NCBI GenBank assembly: GCA_937877515.1
Contig: CALFIX010000066.1
Coordinates: forward strand, 1-20,351
Source of the DNA: an uncultured Treponema sp.
Lineage (GTDB): Bacteria; Spirochaetota; Spirochaetia; Treponematales; Treponemataceae
Direction: 5' to 3'
Length of the DNA stretch: 20,351 bases
Part shown: positions 7,594-15,015 of the stretch, one piece after another
Numbering within the stretch: position 1 is the first letter of the stretch
Layout of the letters: each line of letters begins with the position of its first letter
The notes under the pieces: generated by a model
Database searches by the model: none
Told to the model about the DNA's origin: nothing
What the model saw: the letters and a program-made list of their open reading frames with translations, nothing else
Program-made: the position numbers and the translations under genes

Positions 7594-8910
7594 ATGAAAA
7601 AAATTATTACAGCTTCTACAAACGAAAATATAATTAAAGCCGTAAAAGATGCAACCTCAAAATACGAATCTTTTTTTAACGGAGCTTCTTTTAGCGACAC
7701 AGAAGATGCCATTACTTATATTCAATATGAACTTCCAGAAATCAAAGTAATAGATTTTACTTCTGAACCTCCTATTAATGCACAAAAAATCTTAGAGGCA
7801 ATTAATAAAGACTCATGGCTTCACTATGGTGGGGTTATTGCAGTTTGCAAAGATAAAACTCAGCAAAAAAAGCTGGAAGACTTAAAAGACGGTAACATAC
7901 TTTCCATTCTAAAAGTTTCAGAATTTGAAGACAACTTTGGCCGCCTCCTTCGCATTTTAAAAAATAATCAGCAGTTTCTTTACACTCGCGGCCTTCAGGA
8001 CATGATTGGAGGAGAAGAACAAGGGTCTTTTGAATGTGAAAACGACCCTGTAGACATTCGCTTTTACACAAACTTTTTAGTAACATACCTTTACAACACA
8101 AACCGAATTTCTGACGAAGACAGAGTAAACTTACAAATGACTTTAATGGAACTTTTAATGAATGCTGTTGAGCACGGTAACTTAAACATTTCGTACAAAG
8201 AAAAAAATGAATGGCTTATGAATGGAGGAGACATTATTACCCTCATAAAAGAAAGAGCTCAAAAACCAGAATACCGAGGAAGACGAGTTCACATTTCTTA
8301 TTTTATTAAACACAATGCTTCAGCTTTTAGAATAAGGGACGAAGGCGAAGGTTTTGACTGGAAAGAAGCCATGGAAAAAAGTGGCGGAACAGAAACTAAC
8401 GGACGGGGCATACTTTTAAGCAGTCAGTGTGTTCAAAAAATCTCCTACAACGAAAAAGGAAACCAGGTAACTTTCTCCATAAAAAATAAGGTAAACTCGG
8501 TAAACACTGTTCCTCAAATTATGAAGGACTTTGACATTATTGACTATAAAAATAAGGATATTATCTTTAGGCAAGACGAGCTTTCTAACGATTTATTCTT
8601 TATAGTTTCCGGAAAATTTGCCGTTTATACAAATCAAAAATTAAGCACTACCCTTACGCCAAACGACATCTTTATTGGAGAAATGGCATTCCTGTTAAAC
8701 GGCCGAAGAACAGCAACGGTTGTAGCAGTCGGTGACTGTAAGCTTATAAAAGTTCCAAAGCCTACATTCTTAAAGCTTATAAGAGAAAACCCTCATTACG
8801 GAATATTCTTAAGCAAAATGCTTGCCCAGCGTCTTGTCTTACAAACAAACACAAGCTATATTATGCAGCAACAGTTAGAAGTAATGACAGGGCAGGACAA
8901 TGTCTCTTAA
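7594..8910 (+). CDS. Three-domain signalling protein: pseudo-receiver, GHKL ATPase, cyclic-nucleotide-binding domain
   Basis: Residues 1-125 look like a response-regulator receiver: D54 stands at the usual phosphoacceptor position, but the paired acidic residues after the first strand are replaced by S8-T9, so phosphorylation is doubtful. Residues about 160-300 form a HATPase_c domain of the SpoIIAB/RsbW serine-kinase type, with N-box MELLMNAVEHGN (N190), G1 box DEGEGF (249-254) and G2 box NGRGI (269-273). Residues about 310-425 form a CRP-like cyclic-nucleotide domain whose phosphate cassette is intact (G362, E363, R372, T373, A374). No histidine-kinase dimerisation domain, DNA-binding domain or membrane segment is seen. 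It may be an anti-sigma-type regulator controlled by cyclic nucleotide, but the target is unknown. It overlaps rqcH by 11 bases. Confidence 0.88.
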   Translation: MKKIITASTNENIIKAVKDATSKYESFFNGASFSDTEDAITYIQYELPEIKVIDFTSEPPINAQKILEAINKDSWLHYGGVIAVCKDKTQQKKLEDLKDGNILSILKVSEFEDNFGRLLRILKNNQQFLYTRGLQDMIGGEEQGSFECENDPVDIRFYTNFLVTYLYNTNRISDEDRVNLQMTLMELLMNAVEHGNLNISYKEKNEWLMNGGDIITLIKERAQKPEYRGRRVHISYFIKHNASAFRIRDEGEGFDWKEAMEKSGGTETNGRGILLSSQCVQKISYNEKGNQVTFSIKNKVNSVNTVPQIMKDFDIIDYKNKDIIFRQDELSNDLFFIVSGKFAVYTNQKLSTTLTPNDIFIGEMAFLLNGRRTATVVAVGDCKLIKVPKPTFLKLIRENPHYGIFLSKMLAQRLVLQTNTSYIMQQQLEVMTGQDNVS

Positions 8911-10360
8911 TTGTAACGAAATAAATTTAATTCTCTCAGAACTAGACCTAGAAGGCTCTTTTATTCAAGAAGTCATTCAACCTGGTTTTGACATACTTAC
9001 ACTTCGTACAATAAAAAACGGAAATCTAAAGACAGTTCTTATATGTACTTCTCAAAACTCCTGTCGCATGCATGAGACAAATCAAAAAATTACTAAAAAC
9101 AAAAAGCCCCTGCGCTTTCATGAATACCTAAGAAGCCATGTTCAGGGAATGAGAATAAACAGCTGCAGGCAGATTGGTCTTGACCGCATTATAAAACTGG
9201 ATGTTTCTACGTGGCAAGAAAAAATGTACATCTACATTCGTTTGTGGAGTAATGCGGCAAACGTAATTGTTACAGACGAAAATAATGTAATTCAAGATTG
9301 CATGTTTCGCCGTCCAAAGAAAAAAGAAGTTTCCGGGGAACTTTTTTTACTGGAAGAAAAAATTCCAGCAGAAGAAGAAAAAGCTCTTTTACTTCAAAAG
9401 TTTCCTATAAGAGATTTTTCCGATTTTTCTACAGAATATAAAAGCTTACATCCGAATAAAGATTTTTTATCTTTAACATTTAATCAGAAAATAGACGCAT
9501 ATTATTCAGAACACGCTGCAACGCTTTCCAGAGAAAGTTTACTGGCTCAGGCAGAAAAATGGTACAACGTTAAACATTCAAAAATGACTCTTGCTCTGGA
9601 AAAGCTTTTGGAAAAACAAAAATGTTTTAAAAATTCAGATAATCTTCGTCACATAGGAGATCTTATTTTAGCATATCAGAGCGAAGCCAATGGTAACGGC
9701 TTTGACTGCATAGACTACGAAACAGGGCAAAAAATGCATATAGTTTTAGACCCAAAAAAAAATGCCCATCAAAACGCTCAGTTCTATTACGAACAGTATA
9801 AAAAAGCTCAATCAGGTCTAGAAGATTTAGAACATGATATTTTACTTTCAAAAAAAGAATTATCGCGCCTGGAAGAAGAATATCAGGCAATGCTTAATGA
9901 AAAAAGTGTCATAAAGCTGGAACAGCTTCTAAGAAAAGACACAACTCCAAAGCAAAAAACAGATTCTGAAAAAAACAAAACCGGCTTAAAATACGAGCTG
10001 GAAGGCTGGACGATTCTTGTAGGACGCACGGCAAACGAAAATGATGAATTATTACGCCACAGTGTAAAGGGGCAGGACTTATGGCTTCACACCCGGGACT
10101 ACGCAGGCGGATATGTATTTATAAAAGCCCGCAAAGAAAAAACTGTTCCCTTAGACATTCTTTTATACGCAGGTAACCTTGCAGTTTACCATTCAAAAGC
10201 CCGAAAGAACGGAGAAGCAGATTTATACTACACTCAGGTAAAACACCTTAGAAGAGCAAAAGACGGTCCTAAAGGCCTTGTTCTTCCAACACAAGAAAAA
10301 AATCTTTTTATAAAACTTGATCACGACCGCATGCGAAAGCTGGATGAATACGAAGTTTAG
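8900..10360 (+). CDS. rqcH: RqcH/NFACT family ribosome quality-control protein
   Basis: RqcH proteins bind stalled 50S subunits carrying peptidyl-tRNA and, in Bacillus subtilis, recruit alanyl-tRNA to add C-terminal alanine tails that mark the chain for degradation. The 486 residues show the NFACT-N domain from residue 1, with the functionally important Asp-Arg pair at D95-R96, a helical middle with a coiled coil at about 290-345, and the C-terminal NFACT-R (DUF814) domain from about 367, with DLWLH at 393-397 and the YHSKARKNG and VKHLRR motifs. Older annotations call this family fibronectin-binding protein. It is shorter than B. subtilis RqcH (about 570). The start ATG lies inside the previous gene, with AGGA only two bases before it, which suggests translational coupling. 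Confidence 0.93.
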   Translation: MSLNCNEINLILSELDLEGSFIQEVIQPGFDILTLRTIKNGNLKTVLICTSQNSCRMHETNQKITKNKKPLRFHEYLRSHVQGMRINSCRQIGLDRIIKLDVSTWQEKMYIYIRLWSNAANVIVTDENNVIQDCMFRRPKKKEVSGELFLLEEKIPAEEEKALLLQKFPIRDFSDFSTEYKSLHPNKDFLSLTFNQKIDAYYSEHAATLSRESLLAQAEKWYNVKHSKMTLALEKLLEKQKCFKNSDNLRHIGDLILAYQSEANGNGFDCIDYETGQKMHIVLDPKKNAHQNAQFYYEQYKKAQSGLEDLEHDILLSKKELSRLEEEYQAMLNEKSVIKLEQLLRKDTTPKQKTDSEKNKTGLKYELEGWTILVGRTANENDELLRHSVKGQDLWLHTRDYAGGYVFIKARKEKTVPLDILLYAGNLAVYHSKARKNGEADLYYTQVKHLRRAKDGPKGLVLPTQEKNLFIKLDHDRMRKLDEYEV

Positions 10361-10366
10361 GAAAAG

Positions 10367-10412
10367 GGAAGCTTGTTGATTTTCCTATCAACTAGGTATA
10401 TAATTCGCTTCC
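10367..10412 (+). promoter_or_regulatory. Near-consensus promoter of metF-metH with nested inverted repeats
   Basis: TTGATT (10376-10381), an exact 17-base spacer and TATAAT (10399-10404) form one of the best promoters in the window. Two dyads overlap it. The inner one is GTTGAT/ATCAAC (10375-10380, 10387-10392), which extends imperfectly to CT/AG outside. The outer one is GGAAGC/GCTTCC (10367-10372, 10407-10412), ending at the base before the metF ATG. Neither is followed by a T-run, so they look more like operator or RNA structure than a terminator for rqcH. The -10 box ends eight bases before the ATG, which predicts a leaderless transcript. Confidence 0.75.
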
Positions 10413-11297
10413 ATGACAATTAAAGAACTTCTTTCTAAAAAAAAAGTTACACTCTCATTTGAAATGTTTCCTCCAAAGCAGCAGTCAGGGTTTGAAAACG
10501 TTGTTAACGCGGCTCAAAGCCTAAGCACTCTAACCCCAGATTTTATGTCTATTACTTATGGAGCCGGAGGCACAACAAAAGTAAACACTGTAGAAATTGC
10601 TTCAAAAATAATTTCTTTTAACACTCCTGCCTTGGCACATCTTACTTGCGTGGGAAACACAAAAAAAAGCATAAAGGAAGCATCTAAAAACATGAAACAA
10701 GCCGGCATAGAAAACGTTTTAGCCCTTCGTGGAGACATGCCTCAAAATGTAGAGCCTGGGCAGGTTGTACTTAGCGAAGACTTAAAACACGCAAGTGACC
10801 TTGTTCCGCTTTTAAAAGCAGAAGGCTTTTGTGTTGGCGGAGCCTGTTACCCGGAAGGTCACCCAGAAAGCCAGAACCGCGAAGAAGATATAGAAAACCT
10901 AAAGTATAAAGTTGAAGCCGGTGTAGACTTTTTAACAACTCAAATGTTTTTTGACAACAACATGCTCTACAGTTACTTATACCGCCTTCAAAGCAAAGGA
11001 ATTCATGTTCCTGTTTTAGCAGGCATTATGCCAATTACAAATGCAAATCAAGTAAGCCGCATGATAAAGCTTTCTAATGCATTTGTTCCACAAAAACTTC
11101 TCTCTATATGCGATAAATTTTCTTCTAGCCCAGAAGCAATGAAGCAGGCCGGCATTGCATACGCTACAGATCAGATTATAGATTTAATTTCTAATGGTGT
11201 GCGCGGCATTCATATTTACAGTATGAATAAACCAGAAATTGCAGGTGCAATCTTAGCCAACGTTAACGAAATTATAAAAGCTACGAATAATGAATAA
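10413..11297 (+). CDS. metF: Methylenetetrahydrofolate reductase
   Basis: MetF reduces 5,10-methylene-THF to 5-methyl-THF using a flavin, supplying the methyl donor for MetH. The 294 residues match the bacterial family. FEMFPP contains the catalytic glutamate E17; ITYGAGG and HLTCVG follow; LRGDMP has the FAD-linked aspartate D108; later motifs are GGACYPEGHPE, TQMFFDN and VLAGIMPI. The start is fixed by an in-frame stop at 10401-10403, inside the -10 box, so ATG 10413 is the first possible start. There is no Shine-Dalgarno. metH follows after 22 bases with its own ribosome-binding site, giving a methionine-methyl operon. Confidence 0.95.
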   Translation: MTIKELLSKKKVTLSFEMFPPKQQSGFENVVNAAQSLSTLTPDFMSITYGAGGTTKVNTVEIASKIISFNTPALAHLTCVGNTKKSIKEASKNMKQAGIENVLALRGDMPQNVEPGQVVLSEDLKHASDLVPLLKAEGFCVGGACYPEGHPESQNREEDIENLKYKVEAGVDFLTTQMFFDNNMLYSYLYRLQSKGIHVPVLAGIMPITNANQVSRMIKLSNAFVPQKLLSICDKFSSSPEAMKQAGIAYATDQIIDLISNGVRGIHIYSMNKPEIAGAILANVNEIIKATNNE

Positions 11298-11319
11298 AAT
11301 TTATTAATGAGGTAAGCTC

Positions 11320-13995
11320 ATGCAGGAAATAAAAAACACAAAGCCTACTTTCAAAGAATTTTTAAGCTCTCAGATAAGGAATGGCAGGGCAGTTTATTTG
11401 GACGGTGGCATGGGCACAATGATTCAGGAAGTAAAAGGCTTAAGCTACGAAATTCCCGAAGACTTAAACTTTTATAAACCTGAAGTCATAAAGAATATTC
11501 ACCTGGCATATTTAAAAGCCGGATGCAACGTCTTAACTGCAAATTCTTTTGGAATAAACCCAATAAAATTACAGGGTAACGGTCACACGACTACTCACTC
11601 TGTAGAAGAATACATTACAAAAGCCATACAGATAGAAAAAGATGCCATAAAAGAAGCCGAAGAAGACGGTGTAAAAGGTCCTCACTATGTAAGCTGGGAC
11701 GTAGGTCAGATTGGAAAACTTTTAGAACCAATGGGGGCTCTTACTTTTGACGAAGCCTATGAGTCTTATAAAGCATGTGCCGTTATTGCAGAAAAAGCGG
11801 GTGCAGAAGTTGCCATTGTAGAAACCATGAGCGACTTATACGAAGTAAAAGCCTGTGTTCTTGCAGTAAAAGAAAACACAAAGCTTCCTGTCATCACAAC
11901 AATGACCTTTCAGGAAAATTTAAGGACTCTAACAGGAGCCGATGTTCTTACCTGCGTTACATACCTTGAAGCCTTAAGAGTTGATGCATTAGGTTTTAAC
12001 TGTGGCGGTTCCCTGGAAGAAGATGAAAAACTTGCAGAAGAATTTTTACGCTACGCTCATATTCCTGTTTGCATACAGCCAAACGCTGGTCTACCGGAAA
12101 CTGTAAACGGAAAAAATGTTTTTAAGGTAGACGAAAATGAATTTTCAAAAGCTCAAGAAAAAAATTTTAAAAGAGGAGCTTCTCTTTTAGGTGGCTGCTG
12201 CGGAACTACTCCAAAACACATAAAAGCCCTCATAGAAAAAACTGGTTATGTAAGAAGTTCAAATTCAGATTCAGAAAAAACACAAAACAATACTTACATC
12301 TGTTCCTACAACAAAACACAGCAAATTGGCGGCTCTTATGGTCCTGTTTTAATAGGAGAACGCATAAACCCTACAGGAAAGAAAAAATGTAAAGAAGCCC
12401 TGCAAAGCTCAGATATGAATTTTATTCGAAGCGAAGCGGAAAGCCAGATAAACGCAGGTGCCCAGGTTTTAGATGTAAACGTTGGTCTTCCGGGAATTGA
12501 CGAAAGAGAAATGATGGTAAAAGCTGTAAAGAGCGTGCAGGAAACCTTTAACACGCCTCTCCAGCTAGATTCCAGCGAAAGTCCTGTCTTGGAAAAAGCT
12601 TTAAGATACTACAACGGAAAAGCTTTGGTTAACAGCGTAAACGGCAAGCAAGAAATAATGGACAAGGTTTTTCCGTTAATTGCCCACTATGGAGGAAGCA
12701 TTGTAGCCCTTTGCATTGATGAAGACGGAATTGCTCCTACAGCGGAAGGAAGAGTAAAAGTTGCAGAAAAAATTATAAAAGAAGCTGCAAAATACAACAT
12801 TCCTATCAGGGACATTTTTATAGACACTCTTACACTTACTGTAAGTTCAGAACAAAAGACGGCTCTAGAAACCGTAAAGGCAATATCAATTTTAAAAGAG
12901 CGCTATGGTAAGGAGGGCATTCAATTTGTCTTAGGCGTTTCAAACATAAGCTTTGGACTCCCCCGCCGCGACATAATAAACAGCCGCTTTTTTATGCTTG
13001 CATTAAATGCAGGTCTAAGTGCGGCCATCGTAAACCCGGGAAGTCAGGTAATGATGGACACCTACAAAGCTTACCGTTCTCTAGCATGCTATGACGAAAA
13101 CTCTTTAGACTACATTCAGACTTACACAGGAACCTTAGACCCGACAACTGCAAAATACAAAGAAAGTCTTTTAGAAAAAGCAATAGAAGACGGAACCATA
13201 AGCATATCACTGAATACAGGCGGTGGGCCAAACCCTAAGAAAGCGTCACTAGTTAAACGCTCCTCTGGTGGCGCTCCCATTTCTCTTGGAGCAAACAGAA
13301 AAAACATTACTTCTCCACAAAATGAATCTGTTTCATGCATTCAAAATATTCCCAAAGAAGATGCAAATTTAATTGAAATCATAGAAAAAGGTTTTAAAGA
13401 AAAAGCCAGAGAAGCTACAAGTGAAATTTTAAAAAATGCACAACCTGTTCACGTAATAGACAACTGCATAGTTCCTGCCTTAGACAATGTGGGAAAAGAT
13501 TTTGAAAGCGGAAAAAAATTCTTACCCCAATTGCTTTTAAGTGCAGACACCGTTAGTGAATCTTTTAAAACAATAAAAGAAACCTTAGAATTAACCGGAA
13601 ACAAAACAGAAAGCAAAGGCACCATAGCAATAGCAACTGTGTATGGAGACATTCACGATATTGGAAAAAACATAGTACGTGCCATGCTTGAAAACTACGG
13701 ATACACTGTGATAGATTTAGGAAAAAATGTACCTTCAGAAACGGTTGTAAAAACTGTTATAGAAAACAACATTCAGTTAGTCGGCTTAAGTGCCCTAATG
13801 ACTACAACAGTTGCAAACATGGAGCAAACCATAAAAGACTTAAGGGCTGCTCTTACACCTCTTGGAAGAACATGTAAAATTATGGTTGGAGGAGCCGTAT
13901 TAACACCTGATTATGCACAAAAAATTGGTGCCGACTACTATTCAAAAGATGCAATGGAATCTGTAGAGGTAGCAAAGAAAGTTTTTGGAAAATGA
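11320..13995 (+). CDS. metH: Cobalamin-dependent methionine synthase lacking the reactivation domain
   Basis: MetH moves a methyl group from 5-methyl-THF to homocysteine through methylcobalamin. The homocysteine-binding barrel (1 to about 315) has its zinc cysteines at C228, C293 and C294. The pterin-binding barrel runs from about 340 to 600. A cap (about 695-760) leads into the cobalamin-binding domain with DIHDIG at 777-782, where H779 is the lower cobalt ligand. The protein stops at 891 residues, right after this domain; E. coli MetH (1227) continues with an AdoMet-binding activation domain of about 330 residues, which is absent. Other bacteria with short MetH, such as Thermotoga maritima, use a separate reactivating protein. 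GAGG before the ATG is a good Shine-Dalgarno. The stop overlaps the next gene in an ATGA. Confidence 0.95.
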   Translation: MQEIKNTKPTFKEFLSSQIRNGRAVYLDGGMGTMIQEVKGLSYEIPEDLNFYKPEVIKNIHLAYLKAGCNVLTANSFGINPIKLQGNGHTTTHSVEEYITKAIQIEKDAIKEAEEDGVKGPHYVSWDVGQIGKLLEPMGALTFDEAYESYKACAVIAEKAGAEVAIVETMSDLYEVKACVLAVKENTKLPVITTMTFQENLRTLTGADVLTCVTYLEALRVDALGFNCGGSLEEDEKLAEEFLRYAHIPVCIQPNAGLPETVNGKNVFKVDENEFSKAQEKNFKRGASLLGGCCGTTPKHIKALIEKTGYVRSSNSDSEKTQNNTYICSYNKTQQIGGSYGPVLIGERINPTGKKKCKEALQSSDMNFIRSEAESQINAGAQVLDVNVGLPGIDEREMMVKAVKSVQETFNTPLQLDSSESPVLEKALRYYNGKALVNSVNGKQEIMDKVFPLIAHYGGSIVALCIDEDGIAPTAEGRVKVAEKIIKEAAKYNIPIRDIFIDTLTLTVSSEQKTALETVKAISILKERYGKEGIQFVLGVSNISFGLPRRDIINSRFFMLALNAGLSAAIVNPGSQVMMDTYKAYRSLACYDENSLDYIQTYTGTLDPTTAKYKESLLEKAIEDGTISISLNTGGGPNPKKASLVKRSSGGAPISLGANRKNITSPQNESVSCIQNIPKEDANLIEIIEKGFKEKAREATSEILKNAQPVHVIDNCIVPALDNVGKDFESGKKFLPQLLLSADTVSESFKTIKETLELTGNKTESKGTIAIATVYGDIHDIGKNIVRAMLENYGYTVIDLGKNVPSETVVKTVIENNIQLVGLSALMTTTVANMEQTIKDLRAALTPLGRTCKIMVGGAVLTPDYAQKIGADYYSKDAMESVEVAKKVFGK

Positions 13996-14948
13996 AAAAC
14001 AAAGAAACGTCTAAATATCCTTTTAAGCGAGGAAATGCAAAAAAGCCTTCGCAAAAAAGAATTGATAAAGTTAAAGATAGAGACTTGTCCTCATTTCATT
14101 ACATGACAGCCTACGCAACTGTTCCTTGGAATCACTGGGGATTTGGTCCCGTAATGAAATACGTATTTGGGACTGTAGTTTTTAAATTTTTCTTACCACA
14201 GTATTTTGAGAAAATTCATCTTTTACACATTCCTGTAAAACACGTTGACCACGAGTTAGACGAAAAGGTTCCTTTTAGAACAGACAGATTATCCATTTAC
14301 ATGGACTTTGTAAACGTATGGATACGCCCTATAACCATGCTCATTCATCGTTATGGAATATGGAATGGCTCTAAACTTGCAGGCGAGTATTTATGCTACA
14401 TTCGACTGGCCTACGAAGAAGCCTGGAAAATGTATAAAAAATGCTTTACTACAACATACCGTCCCGCATCTGACAATCCTAAAATTTTAAGGCTTCGCAG
14501 GGCTGACCCACACTATATGTGCGTTCCAAGCCTTCATATTTCAATTGTCTGCTTATGCTTTAGCTTCTACAGAATGTTATTTGAAAGAGAAGGCTTTACA
14601 GAAGAAGAAAAACAAAAATGGAATAAAGAACTGTTTAGCCGGGCAATAGAAATTGGAGAAACTGTTCTTTACATAAAACAGCACAGTGTAAACTGCATTC
14701 CAGCTGCCCTTTACATGCTTACCCGTATTACTCCAGAATTTTTTACGCCGGAGCAGGCCACAGAATTTATAGATGCACTTTTTGTAAATGCCAATAATGT
14801 TTCAGAAGAAAACAAAAAAAGAATTCACTCTCACATCAACTTTATGTATGAAAGACTTTTACTTGAGGGCACAATGGAAGACGACTGGACAGTTCCTGTA
14901 ATGCGATGGCTGGAAAACTACGAACCGCACACACCTTCTTACGAATAA
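13992..14948 (+). CDS. Uncharacterised protein, third gene of the metF-metH operon
   Basis: I do not recognise this 318-residue protein. Its ATG overlaps the metH stop in an ATGA, so the two are probably translated together. The N-terminus is strongly basic and lysine-rich (to about residue 30), followed by an aromatic-rich region and a moderately hydrophobic stretch around FGTVVFKFFL. A VPSLH motif at 178-182 precedes a hydrophobic run, and a KQHSVNC motif places H231 downstream. This faintly resembles PAP2-type phosphatases, but the arginine and aspartate expected around the second histidine are missing (V225 and C235 occupy those places). It shows no zinc or iron-sulfur cysteine cluster and none of the R-x-x-x-G-Y motif of MetH activation domains. 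Its position suggests a role linked to methionine synthesis, but this is inference. Confidence 0.8.
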   Translation: MKNKETSKYPFKRGNAKKPSQKRIDKVKDRDLSSFHYMTAYATVPWNHWGFGPVMKYVFGTVVFKFFLPQYFEKIHLLHIPVKHVDHELDEKVPFRTDRLSIYMDFVNVWIRPITMLIHRYGIWNGSKLAGEYLCYIRLAYEEAWKMYKKCFTTTYRPASDNPKILRLRRADPHYMCVPSLHISIVCLCFSFYRMLFEREGFTEEEKQKWNKELFSRAIEIGETVLYIKQHSVNCIPAALYMLTRITPEFFTPEQATEFIDALFVNANNVSEENKKRIHSHINFMYERLLLEGTMEDDWTVPVMRWLENYEPHTPSYE

Positions 14949-14961
14949 TATCTTATTACAT

Positions 14962-15001
14962 AAAAAAAGCTTCGTTACCAAAACTAGTTTGCTAACGAAG
15001 C
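14962..15001 (-). terminator. Intrinsic terminator of deaD
   Basis: GCTTCGTTA (14969-14977) pairs perfectly with TAACGAAGC (14993-15001), and the loop contains a smaller CAAA/TTTG stem. The A-run at 14962-14968 gives a U-run after the stem on the minus strand, fitting deaD. The plus-strand reading has no T-run, so termination of the met operon here would be weaker. Confidence 0.85.
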
Positions 15002-15015
15002 CCTCAAACCTTTAC

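Noticed and set aside
10361..11319. SAM or cobalamin riboswitch controlling the met operon
   Set aside because: Only 52 bases precede metF and 22 precede metH, too little for either class.
14520..14700. PAP2 phosphatase motifs in the gene after metH
   Set aside because: PSLH and a second histidine are present, but the arginine and aspartate of the third motif are missing and membrane helices are weak.
13992..14948. Split-off MetH activation domain
   Set aside because: The AdoMet-binding R-x-x-x-G-Y motif and surrounding wording of that domain are not found; an RPA tripeptide is the only resemblance.
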